DNA of 64,000 bases from Celeribacter indicus (GTDB lineage: Bacteria; Pseudomonadota; Alphaproteobacteria; Rhodobacterales; Rhodobacteraceae). Position numbers and translations under genes: made by a program. Of the stretch, positions 44,989-54,598 are shown one piece after another. The DNA lies in assembly GCF_000819565.1 (NCBI RefSeq), contig NZ_CP004393.1, forward strand, positions 4,092,001 through 4,156,000, read 5' to 3'. Within the stretch, counting starts at the first letter, position 1. Every line of letters starts with the position of its first letter. The notes beneath the pieces are model-generated. The model was not told where the DNA came from and did no database searches. It saw only the letters and a program-made list of their open reading frames with translations.

Positions 44989-45865
44989 GCAGATCTCGGA
45001 ACCCGGCGTCGCGCAGCGGCTGCTCTTTTCGCGATCGACGGTCGCGAAGAAACTGGCGTTTCACGGTCCGATCGTCGTGCTCATTGTCGCGCTGCTCTAC
45101 CCGATGCTGTGGCTCGTGGGCGCCTCCTTCGCACCGGGCTCCAGCGCCGTGGGATCGCTGCCCATCCTGCCCGAGCGGGCCACGCTCGACAACTACCGAG
45201 ACGGCTGGGCGGGGGTGGGCAACATCGGTTTTTCGACCTATTTCGTCAATTCAATGGCGATCTCGCTAATCTCCATCGTCGGCAACCTGTTTTCATGCAC
45301 CATGGCCGCATATGCCTTTGCGCGCATGGAATTCCCGATGAAGCGGACGCTCTTCGCGCTCCTTCTGCTGACGATCCTGCTCCCCAACCAGGTCACGGTG
45401 ATCCCGCAGTATATCATCTTCAACGCCTTGGGAATGGTGAACACCTACGGACCGCTGCTAATCCCCAAGTTCACCGCGGTCGATGCCTTTTACACCTTCC
45501 TGCTGGTCCAGTTCATCCGCGGCATACCGCAATCTCTGGACGAGGCTGCCCGGATCGACGGGTGCGGACATGCGCGGATCTTCTTCTGGATCATTCTGCC
45601 GCTGTGCCTGCCCGCGCTCGCCACCACGGCTGTCTTTACCTTCATCTACAGCTGGAACGACTTCCTTGGCCCGCTTCTCTACCTGAACAGTCCCGATCTC
45701 TACACCGTGCCGCTGGGGCTCTCGCAATTCATGGATGCCACTGGCCGCTCCATGATCGGCAGCCTCTTCGCCATGTCGGTGCTGTCTCTCGTCCCCCTCG
45801 TCGTCATCTTCGCAGTCGCGCAACGGCTGCTGACGACAGGCATCGCAACCACAGGAGCAAAATGA
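44975..45865 (+). CDS. Sugar ABC transporter permease (UgpE/MalG type)
   Basis: This 296-residue partner permease has the EAA loop IPQSLDEAARIDGCGHARIFFWIILPLCLPA and helices such as IVVLIVALLYPMLWLVGASF. It starts at ATG 44975 inside the end of the previous gene. The next gene begins at its stop (ATGATG), so the transporter subunits are translated together. Confidence 0.93.
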   Translation: MANAEQISEPGVAQRLLFSRSTVAKKLAFHGPIVVLIVALLYPMLWLVGASFAPGSSAVGSLPILPERATLDNYRDGWAGVGNIGFSTYFVNSMAISLISIVGNLFSCTMAAYAFARMEFPMKRTLFALLLLTILLPNQVTVIPQYIIFNALGMVNTYGPLLIPKFTAVDAFYTFLLVQFIRGIPQSLDEAARIDGCGHARIFFWIILPLCLPALATTAVFTFIYSWNDFLGPLLYLNSPDLYTVPLGLSQFMDATGRSMIGSLFAMSVLSLVPLVVIFAVAQRLLTTGIATTGAK

Positions 45866-47178
45866 TGCGTATAACCAGACCTACAGGCCGCTCCCCGGCA
45901 TCCCTTACCAGGACGGCGCTGGCGCTGTCGATGACACTGCCCACCTTCGCGCCGGTCGCAGCCGCCGCGCAGGAGCAGGAGCTTTCGGGCAGCATCCGCT
46001 TCTCATGGTACGGCGGAACCGTCCGCAACCAGAAGATAGACGAGATGGTCGCGCTGTTCGAGGACCGCCATCCCGGCGCGACCATCGAACAGGAGCCAAT
46101 GGACTGGATGGCCTATTGGGAGCGCCTAAGCGTGCAAGCGGCTGGGGACAACATGCCCTGCCTCGTCGGCATGCTGCCCTTCAACCTGCCCGACTATGCC
46201 AGCCGGAATCTACTTCTCGACATGCAGCCGCTGGTTGATGAAGGCATGATTGACCTGTCGGAGATTTCCGACAGCCTGATCGAGGCCAGCCGCACCCGCG
46301 ACGGTGCTTTGCTCATGCTGCCCTACGGCGCGGCACCCGATACCATCACCTACAACGCGACACTTGTTGAAGAAGCTGGCCTCGAAGTGCCAGGTGATGG
46401 CTACACTTGGGACGATTACTTCGATTGGCTGGCCTCGAGCCAGGAGCATCTGCCGAATGGCGTCTGGGCGGCCGACAATCCGACCAACAACCCCGACCTG
46501 CTGCTGGCCTATATCGGATCGCATGGCTATCAGGCCTTCGATGACGAACAGCTCGGTTTCCCGCGCGAACTGCTGATTGCCTGGTTCCAGGAATGGGCCG
46601 ATCTTGCCGAGATGGGCGCCGTAATCCCGCCCGACATGCTGTCAGAGGAACCGGGCCCGCATGAGATGAGCTATTTCGCCGAGGGCCGCGCGCTGGCCTC
46701 GAACCGCCCGGCGAATGCCCAACCCGCGTTGCACAGCGGTGTGGCGCAATCGGGCAGCGATGCCAGGCTGGAGACCCTGCTCTACCCGCTCGGGCCCGAG
46801 GGCGTGGGTGATTTCGTCCCCGTAAATTCACTCTCTATCGCGGCAAGCTGCAAGAACCTGCCGCTGGCGGCGGCTTTCGCAGACTTCTTCCTGAACGATC
46901 CCGAGGCGGCAGCCATCTTCGTATCGGATAACGGCGCCGTGACCAATGCCGCGCTGCTGGCCGAGCAGATCGCCGATCCCGAGACCCCTGAAGGCTCCCG
47001 CATCCTTCTCGAGGTTTTCGAGGCGGTGAACGAGCGCGGCAGCGTCCCGCAGATCTTCCCCTCCGGCTTCCAGACGCGCTTCACCGAAGTCCACCGCCGG
47101 ATGATCATGGAGGTGTTCTTCGGCAGTCTGACGCCTGAAGAGGCCGCCGACGCCTTCTTCGCCGAAGCAGAGCAGTAA
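45862..47178 (+). CDS. Sugar ABC transporter substrate-binding protein
   Basis: This is a periplasmic protein of ~438 residues with signal ALALSMTLPTFAPVAAAA. It has the UgpB-like features HPGATIEQEPMDWMAYWERLSVQAAGDNMP, TYNATLVEEAGLEVPGDGYTWDDY and YFAEGRALASNRP. Two adjacent ATGs (45862, 45865) are possible. The second has slightly better spacing from AGGAG. The ligand is unknown; the RpiB/LacAB-type isomerase next door suggests a pentose, tetrose or related acid. Confidence 0.92.
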   Translation: MMRITRPTGRSPASLTRTALALSMTLPTFAPVAAAAQEQELSGSIRFSWYGGTVRNQKIDEMVALFEDRHPGATIEQEPMDWMAYWERLSVQAAGDNMPCLVGMLPFNLPDYASRNLLLDMQPLVDEGMIDLSEISDSLIEASRTRDGALLMLPYGAAPDTITYNATLVEEAGLEVPGDGYTWDDYFDWLASSQEHLPNGVWAADNPTNNPDLLLAYIGSHGYQAFDDEQLGFPRELLIAWFQEWADLAEMGAVIPPDMLSEEPGPHEMSYFAEGRALASNRPANAQPALHSGVAQSGSDARLETLLYPLGPEGVGDFVPVNSLSIAASCKNLPLAAAFADFFLNDPEAAAIFVSDNGAVTNAALLAEQIADPETPEGSRILLEVFEAVNERGSVPQIFPSGFQTRFTEVHRRMIMEVFFGSLTPEEAADAFFAEAEQ

Positions 47179-47188
47179 GGAGACGTCC

Positions 47189-47632
47189 ATGCGTATCGCG
47201 ATCGGTTGTGACCACGCCGGGTTTCCGGCAAAGCATACGGTCCTCGAGATCCTGAACTCGCTCGGCATGGAGCCGAGGGATTGCGGAACCGACAGCACGG
47301 AGCCCGTCGACTTCCCCGTCATGACCCGCAAGGTATGTCAGCTTGTGACTGGAGGCGAGGCCGATCGTGCGCTGCTGATCTGCGGCACCGGCGTCGGCGC
47401 GGTCATGGCCGCCAACCGCATCCGCGGCATCCGCGCCTTCGTCGGCCATGATGCCTATTCTGCGGCGCAAGGCGTCGAGCATGATAACGCCAATGTGATG
47501 TGCCTCGGCGCCTGGATTGTCGGCCCAGCTGTCATGCGGCACTCGATCACGGCGTTTCTCGCAGCCGAATTCAGCACCGAAGAGCATTTTCGCCGCCGCG
47601 TGGCGATGTTGTCTGCCATGGAACACGACTGA
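47189..47632 (+). CDS. RpiB/LacA/LacB-family sugar-phosphate isomerase
   Basis: This 147-residue isomerase has the family motifs MRIAIGCDHAGFPAKHTVLEIL, DCGTDSTEPVDFPVMTRKVCQLV and the active-site loop ALLICGTGVGAVMAANRI, with its Cys. It also shows HDAYSAAQGVEHDNANVMCLGA. Besides ribose-5-phosphate, members isomerise allose-, galactose-, erythrulose- and related sugar phosphates. Its place at the end of an ABC importer operon with an RraA-like enzyme favours a catabolic role over housekeeping. Confidence 0.9.
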   Translation: MRIAIGCDHAGFPAKHTVLEILNSLGMEPRDCGTDSTEPVDFPVMTRKVCQLVTGGEADRALLICGTGVGAVMAANRIRGIRAFVGHDAYSAAQGVEHDNANVMCLGAWIVGPAVMRHSITAFLAAEFSTEEHFRRRVAMLSAMEHD

Positions 47633-48488
47633 TCCGTGGCAGTCTCCGGAATCGCCCGCCCCGCGGCGCCACCTTCCTTCGGTGCGGCCTCGCTGCTCGT
47701 CCAATGGAGCGGCTAGCCGCCCGTTTTGCCGTCCAGTCCTGCCTCTCCACTCAAGCAGGAGCCTCACAGTCAAACTCAGCATGGCAGGAGGGGTGCGGCG
47801 AGGGCTTCCGGAGAACTCCTCATACCCGCATGGTGATCCCGCCCGCAGATTGCCCGCCGTCGCCAGAACCGGACATAAATCTTCCGTGCCTCCCCGCGCA
47901 AAGCGACCGGTTTTCCCTGACATCGGCCGATCCCGATGTTGGTCTTCGCCTCAGGGGAGAGAGTCACTTGCTCCCGTCGGCCAAGATCAAGCCCAGTGGA
48001 AAAATACCGTCGATGGCCGGCGATACGGTCCGGTATAGGAAGCTCGAGCGGCTCCAGTCCAAGGCTGACCTCCACAGAATGCCCATAAGCCGCGCTGAAA
48101 CGTCGACCGTATTCGCTAATGGTGAAGCGCTACTTGTCACTCATCTCGAAGATCTCATGCAGCTGCGCCCTATGAATATTCGCTTTTCTTCATCGCCCGG
48201 AGCAGGCCGTCGCCCCGAACCCAGCCATTGCGATAGCAGGTGTATTGCACGAACAGTATGTGGCGGGAACCATATCATCCCGGTGACCGATCCGGGGACA
48301 GGTCAGGAGCACCGCGGCAACCACAGCTTCCTCGTTTGGTGCGACCGCTGCTAGTGGAATACGACAGGCGGAGTGTCAGCAACAGTTCTTCACGCAGACC
48401 TGTCCAAGCTGCGGCCAATTTGCTAATGAAGATAACATAACGAACACCTTGCCGGTGTGCTGCGGATATCGGGACGTTCCCTTTGGAC
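47633..48488. other. Long gene-free region between the rpiB-like gene and LysR
   Basis: No convincing gene was found in these 856 bases. A leftward frame around 47770-48160 is open apart from one stop and might be a decayed gene, but I recognise no domain in it. The end nearest LysR (from ~48400) is AT-richer and should contain that gene's promoter. The size is unusual in this compact window. Confidence 0.45.
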
Positions 48489-49421
48489 ATGAAACAACTT
48501 GAAGCCTTTGCTGCAGTGATTTCGACTGGTTCGATTACGGCGGCAGCCCGTAAGCTCGGACGCTCTCAGCCGACAGTCACCCGGCTGATCCGCGAACTGG
48601 AGACCTCGTTGGGGCGGGAATTATTCCAGCGTAGCGGACCGCGCGTGTCCCCCTTGGATAGCGGGTATGAATTTTACAGGCAGATCGAGCCGGCACTACA
48701 GCGACTGCGTGAAGCCCGCAGCTATGTCGAGGCGGGCGGAACGATCCGAGTCCCGACCCTGCGCGTGGCAGCGACCCATGAATTGGCGGCCAGCCTTTTG
48801 CCGGCGGCCTTGGCCAACTGGAATCGTCCCGATATACCGGTCAGCATCCAGGGCCACTCGCCGGAAGTCGTGGTGCAACTCGTGCAGAACGGGCTGGTCG
48901 ACATCGGCCTGAATAGCCTGCCGCTGGAACATCAAGGGCTACAGATCCACTGGCTGGGCGAGGGGCCGCGGCTGGCGGCTGTCCGTGCCGATGACCCGCT
49001 GGCGGCAAAGGAGCGGATCGCTCTGACGGATTTTCATGGGCGGCGGATGATTCTCTTGTCGAACCCACATCGGGCACCAGATGCGTTGCGGGGGCTGATC
49101 GAAGACGCCCATGCCGGCGGACTGGCCTCGATTGAGACCAATGTCGCCATTGCGCTTCTGATGGCGGTGCAGGCAGGGCTGGGTATCGCCATCGTGCATC
49201 CGACCATTGCCGCCAGTATGTCGCTGCCCGATGTGGTGCTGCGTCCGCTGGAGATGACGCTGCCTTACACCTTCGGAGCGATCACACCAGCGGGCCGGGC
49301 GATGGTCCTGCCGCATGTCCTTGATTTCGTCCAAGTCCTTGCCGATACCGCCAGCCGGATCGTACCCGATTTCCGCCTGCACGAGGCGCAGGACCACGCC
49401 CGTCTCCTTCGGCACGCCTGA
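48489..49421 (+). CDS. LysR-family regulator of the organosulfur-type operon
   Basis: This is a 310-residue regulator with HTH MKQLEAFAAVISTGSITAAARKLGRSQPTVTRLIRELETSLGRELFQR. Its effector domain runs from ~85 (TLRVAATHELAASLLPAALANW), with VVVQLVQNGLVDIGLNSLPL. It starts at ATG 48489; a TTG two codons upstream is less likely. It converges with the ABC operon and ends six bases from its last gene. Control of that operon is likely, with operators near 60.4 kb. Confidence 0.9.
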   Translation: MKQLEAFAAVISTGSITAAARKLGRSQPTVTRLIRELETSLGRELFQRSGPRVSPLDSGYEFYRQIEPALQRLREARSYVEAGGTIRVPTLRVAATHELAASLLPAALANWNRPDIPVSIQGHSPEVVVQLVQNGLVDIGLNSLPLEHQGLQIHWLGEGPRLAAVRADDPLAAKERIALTDFHGRRMILLSNPHRAPDALRGLIEDAHAGGLASIETNVAIALLMAVQAGLGIAIVHPTIAASMSLPDVVLRPLEMTLPYTFGAITPAGRAMVLPHVLDFVQVLADTASRIVPDFRLHEAQDHARLLRHA

Positions 49422-49427
49422 TATGGA

Positions 49428-51077
49428 TCAGGCAACCGACATCAGCGCGCGTGTGTAATCATCCATGCCGGCATCGCCGGCGGTCAGGCGCTGGAGGCTG
49501 TCTATGATCTTTCCATGCCGCATCACCAGCGTTCGGTCCGAGAAATAGTCGACCACCGCCAGATCATGCGAGATGAAGAGGAGCGAGAGCCTGAACTCCT
49601 GCTTCAGATCGGCGAGAAGGTTCAGCACCTTGGCCTGTACCGAGACGTCCAGTGCCGAGACCGGCTCGTCGCAGACCAGAAGCCGTGGCCGGAGGATCAG
49701 GGCGCGGGCAATGGCAATACGCTGCCTTTGCCCGCCCGAGAATTCATGCGGCCAGCGGGTCAGGCTGTCAACTGGCAGCCGCACCTGGTCCAGCGCCTCG
49801 GCCATCTTGGCGCGGCGCTCGCGCCGGTCCACAACTCCATGCAGACGCAAGACCGCATCCAATGTGTCGCCAATGCTATGACGCGGGTTCAGACTGGCGA
49901 ATGGATCCTGGAACACCATCTGGATATTACGCCGCACCGGGCGCATACGCCGTTCGGACAGATGAGTAATGTCCTGCCCATCAAACAGGATGCGCCCCGC
50001 CTGTGCAGGAAGCAGCCGCAGGAGGGCGCGCGACAAGGTCGATTTGCCGCTGCCTGACTCGCCCACCAGCCCCAGTGTTTCGCCTGGAGCGATGGTCAGC
50101 GACACCCCGTCTACGGCGGGTGCGGGAGCAGATTTATGAGTGACGATAAGATCTTCCACCGACAGAAGCGGGGCCGCGGTCAGCGGCATCGTCGGCATCG
50201 GCGGCGGGGCGTGCCGGACGTCATAGGCATAGGTTCCATCCGGCTTCTCCTGGATGTCGATTTCGGCCAGCCGTTCCGTGGCATAGTGCCGCCTGTCCTC
50301 TAGCCGGATCGACGCCCGGATCAGCCCGCGCGTATAGGGATGATGCCCGTGGCTTCGCAGGTCGGTCGAACTCAGCTCCTCGAGCTTCTCCCCATGGTGC
50401 ATGACGATGGCCCGGTCGGTGTGGCGGGACACGACTGACAGATCGTGCGAGATCAGGAGCAGGCCCATCGCCATCTCACGCCGGAGACTGCCCAGCAGTT
50501 CCAGTATCTCGTGCTGGATCGTGGCATCCAACGCCGTCGTCGGCTCGTCAGCGATCAGGATGTCGGGCGAGCAGGCGATCGCCATGGCGATCATTGCCCG
50601 CTGACGCTGACCGCCCGATAGCTGGTGCGGATATTGCGCAATGCGCCGAGCGGGATCGTCCAGCCGCACCAGGTCCAGGAGTTCCAGAACCCGCTCCCGG
50701 ATGGCGGCGCGCCGGGCGGGCCGGTGCTCGCGCAGAACCTCAGCGATTTGCCAGCCGATCGGATAGATCGGATTCAGCGAGGTCATCGGCTCCTGGAAGA
50801 CGATGCCCATCTGGTTGCCCTGCAATGCGCGGCGGCAGGCCGAAGGCATGGACAACAGGTCCTCGCCCGCAAGCCGCGCCTCGCCGGTAACTGTCGTGTT
50901 CGGGGGCAAAAGGCCCATCACCGCCATCGCCGTAGTCGATTTCCCGCAGCCAGATTCGCCCACCAGCGCAAGGGCTTCCCCGCGGGCGAGTTTCAGGTCC
51001 AGCGCCGTTACGGCCGGGGCAGCTGCGCCGGCATGTCGGACCGTCAAGCCGCGCAACTCGAGCAGCGGGATAGTCAT
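49428..51077 (-). CDS. Peptide-type ABC transporter, fused double ATP-binding protein (DppD-DppF fusion)
   Basis: This 549-residue protein carries two complete ATPase domains. The first has [24 protein letters not shown] and ILIADEPTTALD. The second, from ~310, has GESGSGKST, FSGGQRQRIAIARAL and LLVCDEPVSALD. A linker with the oligopeptide-family YTRGLI segment and a Pro-rich APPPMPTMP spacer joins them. It energises import through the two permeases upstream. The start at 51077 overlaps the permease stop. The open frame extends upstream inside that gene. Confidence 0.93.
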   Translation of the reverse strand: MTIPLLELRGLTVRHAGAAAPAVTALDLKLARGEALALVGESGCGKSTTAMAVMGLLPPNTTVTGEARLAGEDLLSMPSACRRALQGNQMGIVFQEPMTSLNPIYPIGWQIAEVLREHRPARRAAIRERVLELLDLVRLDDPARRIAQYPHQLSGGQRQRAMIAMAIACSPDILIADEPTTALDATIQHEILELLGSLRREMAMGLLLISHDLSVVSRHTDRAIVMHHGEKLEELSSTDLRSHGHHPYTRGLIRASIRLEDRRHYATERLAEIDIQEKPDGTYAYDVRHAPPPMPTMPLTAAPLLSVEDLIVTHKSAPAPAVDGVSLTIAPGETLGLVGESGSGKSTLSRALLRLLPAQAGRILFDGQDITHLSERRMRPVRRNIQMVFQDPFASLNPRHSIGDTLDAVLRLHGVVDRRERRAKMAEALDQVRLPVDSLTRWPHEFSGGQRQRIAIARALILRPRLLVCDEPVSALDVSVQAKVLNLLADLKQEFRLSLLFISHDLAVVDYFSDRTLVMRHGKIIDSLQRLTAGDAGMDDYTRALMSVA

Positions 51078-51946
51078 GGCCGACCTCCGTGTCGCAAACG
51101 CGGGTTCAGAGCATCGTTTAGTCCATCTCCGATCAGGTTGAACGCAAGGACGGTCAGCACGATGGCCAGCCCCGGTATTACGGTCAGAAACCATTCGCTG
51201 CGCACATACTCGCGGCCGATACCGATCATCGTACCCCAGGTCATCGCATTCGGATCCCCGAGACCCATGAAGGACAGCGCAGATTCCATGAGCACGGCCG
51301 AGGCGATGGTGATCGACACTGCCACGATGAGGGGTGGTAATGCGTTAGGCAGGATCTCTCGCCAAAGGATATGCACAGGGCCGAAACCCGAGGCTCGGGC
51401 CGCGGCCACGAATTCGCGCTGTCGTAAACTGCGGACCTCAGCTCGGGTCAGGCGAGCGATATTATCCCATGACACCAGCGCGATCCCGGTAATCACCGTG
51501 GCGACCGAAGGCTGAACGAACGCCACCAGAACGACGAGCAGCACGAAATGCGGGATGGTCTGGAAGATCTCGATCAATCGGACGATCAGATCATCTACTA
51601 GCCCACCCGCATAGCCGGAGATACCGCCGACGGTGACGCCAATGGCCAGCGCGATGACGGCGGACGTGATGCCCACGAAAAGGGAAACGCGCGCGCCATG
51701 CAGAAGCCCGGCGAGTACATCGCGACCGAGGGAATCCGTGCCCAGGGGAAACGCTGGATTCTGGTTTGGCCACTGAAGAGGGCGTCCCACCAGCGCCATT
51801 GGGCTGCCGGGCGTAAGCACATCGGCCAGTCCGGCCAGCGCCACGATCAGCGCCAGCAGGCCAAGGCCCGCCAGCGCATTCGGGTTGCGCAAGAGGAGCC
51901 GGATCCAGCCCAGCCGGGTTTCAACCGGAGCGACGGCGTCGAACAT
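51074..51946 (-). CDS. Peptide-type ABC transporter permease (DppC)
   Basis: This 290-residue permease has the DppC N-terminal helix (ALAGLGLLALIVALAGLADVL), FPLGTDSLGRDVLAGLLHGARVSL, and the coupling loop EFVAAARASGFGPVHILWREILPNALPPLIV. It starts at 51946, sharing bases with the DppB stop (TGATG). It forms the second half of the channel for the substrate bound by the two binding proteins. Confidence 0.93.
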   Translation of the reverse strand: MFDAVAPVETRLGWIRLLLRNPNALAGLGLLALIVALAGLADVLTPGSPMALVGRPLQWPNQNPAFPLGTDSLGRDVLAGLLHGARVSLFVGITSAVIALAIGVTVGGISGYAGGLVDDLIVRLIEIFQTIPHFVLLVVLVAFVQPSVATVITGIALVSWDNIARLTRAEVRSLRQREFVAAARASGFGPVHILWREILPNALPPLIVAVSITIASAVLMESALSFMGLGDPNAMTWGTMIGIGREYVRSEWFLTVIPGLAIVLTVLAFNLIGDGLNDALNPRLRHGGRP

Positions 51947-52932
51947 CAGCGGATCTCCAGCCGGGGGTCGAGCAGGGCCTGCAAGATATCCACAAGCGCG
52001 TTGATCACGATCACCGCCATAGCAGAGACCAGAAGGATGCCGAGAAGCACCATGTATTCGCGGGCAAGCACCGCCTCGTAGGCCAGCCGACCGAGTCCAG
52101 GCCAAGTATAGACGGTTTCCACCACCACGGCTCCACCCAGGATGCCGGCGGCATGGCTGCCGACCAGAGTGGTGACGGGGATCAGCGCGTTGCGCAGCAC
52201 ATGGCGACGGATCACCCGACCGGGACGCAAACCCTTGGCACGGGCGGTGCGGACGTGGTCCTGCCCTCCAGCCTCCAGCACCGCGGCGCGGGTCAGTCGA
52301 GCATAAATCGCCATGAAGTAGAGCGCGAGCGAGCTCGCCGGCAGCAGAAGATAGGGTAAAATGTCGCGCAGCCAGGCAATCCCGCTCAGTCCTACTCCCA
52401 CCGTTCCCGCACCGCCCGGCGGCAACCAGCCCAACCGGACTGAGAAGAGAATGATCAGCATAAGCCCGATCCAGAAAGTCGGCACCGAATAAAAGAGAAG
52501 GGAGACCACCGACAACACCCGGTCAGGCCAACGGCCGGCCGACAGTGCCATGACCGTTCCCATGGCAAGTCCGAGAACCAGCGCGACTGCGATAGCCGAG
52601 GCCATCAGGATCACCGTGGCGGGCAGACGTTGCAGGATCAGATCCGCCACCGGCACGTTGTAGCGTGCTGACTGGCCCAAGCTGAACCGGCCAAGATGGC
52701 TGTAGTAGGTCCACAACTGCTCGATCAGGGGACGGTCGAGGCCATGTGTCTTGCGGATCGCCGCCAGACTTTCCTCTGTCGCAGCGCCGGCTTCGGCCGC
52801 CAGCACGTCGGCGGCATCGCCGGGGGCAAGTTGCATCAGCAGGAAACCCAGCGTCACGATCACCAAGACCGTGGGCACTGCCTGCAGCACATTGCGGGAG
52901 AGCGCCCGCAAGATTCTGCGTGAAACGCTCAT
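51946..52932 (-). CDS. Peptide-type ABC transporter permease (DppB)
   Basis: This 328-residue permease has helix 1 AVPTVLVIVTLGFLLMQLAPGDAADVL. It also shows SLLFYSVPTFWIGLMLIILFS and the coupling loop HVRTARAKGLRPGRVIRRHVLRNALIPVTTLVG, then VVETVYTWPGLGRLAYEAVLARE. The start at 52932 was chosen from the membrane-like N-terminus. It lies four bases after the end of the second binding-protein gene. Confidence 0.93.
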   Translation of the reverse strand: MSVSRRILRALSRNVLQAVPTVLVIVTLGFLLMQLAPGDAADVLAAEAGAATEESLAAIRKTHGLDRPLIEQLWTYYSHLGRFSLGQSARYNVPVADLILQRLPATVILMASAIAVALVLGLAMGTVMALSAGRWPDRVLSVVSLLFYSVPTFWIGLMLIILFSVRLGWLPPGGAGTVGVGLSGIAWLRDILPYLLLPASSLALYFMAIYARLTRAAVLEAGGQDHVRTARAKGLRPGRVIRRHVLRNALIPVTTLVGSHAAGILGGAVVVETVYTWPGLGRLAYEAVLAREYMVLLGILLVSAMAVIVINALVDILQALLDPRLEIR

Positions 52933-52936
52933 CTGA

Positions 52937-54532
52937 TCAGGCCTCGAACCAAGCGGCGCCCAGATCACCCTTGGCCCCGTCACCGCTCACGACGAAATCC
53001 TTCAGCTTCGCATTGGCGAGGGTGAATTTTTTCAGAGCGACCAAAGGCACCTCGGGCAGTTCCTCGGTCACGATCTTCTGGAACTGCGAATAGAGCTCGC
53101 GCCGTTTTTCCAGATCGGGCTCGACGGCGGCGCCTTCCAGCAGTCGATCCACCTCAGGATTGGCATAGCCCGTCACATTCGAGAAGGCGACGCCGGGGCG
53201 AATGTTCTTGGACCAGAACAAGCGCTGCACCCCGATAGCCGGATCGTGGTTCACGCTGACGGAGGAGAAACTGAGGTCAAACGCCCGATCGGTGTAAACC
53301 GTCCTGATCCATTCGGCGGTGTCGGACACCACATGATCGATACCAATGCCTACAGCGATCAGTTGCTGCTTGATCATCTCCGCGGCGGCGCGGTGGTCGG
53401 CACCTTCGGGATAGCCGCGCAGCCGGAGGGTGAAACGGGTGCCATCCGTCGCACGCGGGAAGCCCGCTTCGTCCAGCAGCACTTCCGCCCGCGCCGGATC
53501 AAAGGGATGAGTCGTGACATCCGACTCGTAAAACCGTTTCGCGGTCGGGGGCAGAGGACCTGTCGCAAGGCTGCCGTTACCCAGATACGCGATATCGAGG
53601 ATCGCTTGCTGGTTGATGGCATGGGCGATGGCCTGCCGCACCTTCAATTTGGAGAGGAACTCGTTGTCCAGCCGGAATTCCAGCCGGACGTAGAAAGGTG
53701 CCGCCTCATAAGATGCGCTTTCGATCTGTATCGTCGGCAGGGCGCGCAGTCGCTGCACCTCGGAAGGGGCAATGGGCGTTTCCACCCCGATATCGACTTC
53801 GCCCGTTTCAAGCGCCACCGAGCGCGCAGCGGTATCGCCAACGAAGCGATAGACGATGCGGTTCAGGATGGGCTTTGTGCTGTCCCAGTAATCCGGATTG
53901 CGTTCAAGGATCACATGGCTACCGGGCACCCATTCGCGGAAAACAAATGGGCCGGTGCCGACGGGAGCGTTATTCGCCGGATTCTCCAGTGGATCACCTG
54001 CATTCTCATACCGATGAGCCGGCAAGATCGGGGTTTCCGAGGCATGAAGGAAATCCATCAGATAGGGCACCGGATCGGACAGCTGCAGGACAGCGGTGTG
54101 CTCGTCCGGCGTCTCGACATCGGTCAGGCTCTTGAACACGACGCCGCCGCGGGGATGCGTCTCGCGCAGGGTGCGGATCGAGAAGGCCACGTCCTTCGCT
54201 GTGAAGGGTGCGCCGTCATGCCATTTCACCCCCTTGCGCAGATGGAAAGCGAAGCTGCGGGCATCGGGAGCAATTTCCCAGCTCTCGGCCAGAAGGGGCT
54301 GCGGGTTCTGGTCGAAATCGTACTGAACCAGTCCCTCGTTAATCTTCGGTCCGATATAGTAAATCCCGGCGTTGGCCGCGCGGATACCGGTGAGGATGCC
54401 GGGATCCGAACCCAGCAGGAAATTCAGTGTATCGCGCGCCGTGGTCGCGGCGCGGGCGGGACCTGCGGCGGAAAGCCCACCGCCAAGGATGGTGGCGCCG
54501 AGAAGGGTAGTGAAGCTGCGGCGGCTGATCAT
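52937..54532 (-). CDS. ABC transporter substrate-binding protein (family 5), second of a tandem pair
   Basis: This 531-residue periplasmic protein of the DppA/OppA family has a Tat-like signal (MISRRSFTTLLGATILGGG). Family features are YDFDQNPQPLLAESWEI, HLRKGVKWHDGAPFTAKDVAFSI, NNAPVGTGPFVFREWVPGSHVILERNPDYW. It is a close paralogue of the product of the gene at 54599: the two align along their whole lengths, including the ends (GDLGAAWFEA / GDLASAWFET). Two receptors may widen the substrate range. The family transports peptides, but also glutathione and other organic compounds. Confidence 0.92.
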   Translation of the reverse strand: MISRRSFTTLLGATILGGGLSAAGPARAATTARDTLNFLLGSDPGILTGIRAANAGIYYIGPKINEGLVQYDFDQNPQPLLAESWEIAPDARSFAFHLRKGVKWHDGAPFTAKDVAFSIRTLRETHPRGGVVFKSLTDVETPDEHTAVLQLSDPVPYLMDFLHASETPILPAHRYENAGDPLENPANNAPVGTGPFVFREWVPGSHVILERNPDYWDSTKPILNRIVYRFVGDTAARSVALETGEVDIGVETPIAPSEVQRLRALPTIQIESASYEAAPFYVRLEFRLDNEFLSKLKVRQAIAHAINQQAILDIAYLGNGSLATGPLPPTAKRFYESDVTTHPFDPARAEVLLDEAGFPRATDGTRFTLRLRGYPEGADHRAAAEMIKQQLIAVGIGIDHVVSDTAEWIRTVYTDRAFDLSFSSVSVNHDPAIGVQRLFWSKNIRPGVAFSNVTGYANPEVDRLLEGAAVEPDLEKRRELYSQFQKIVTEELPEVPLVALKKFTLANAKLKDFVVSGDGAKGDLGAAWFEA

Positions 54533-54598
54533 GATCGTTGCTCCGGTGTAGGGACAGGTTCGAGGCGCATCCTATCCGTCGGCACGCGCCTCTCGGAT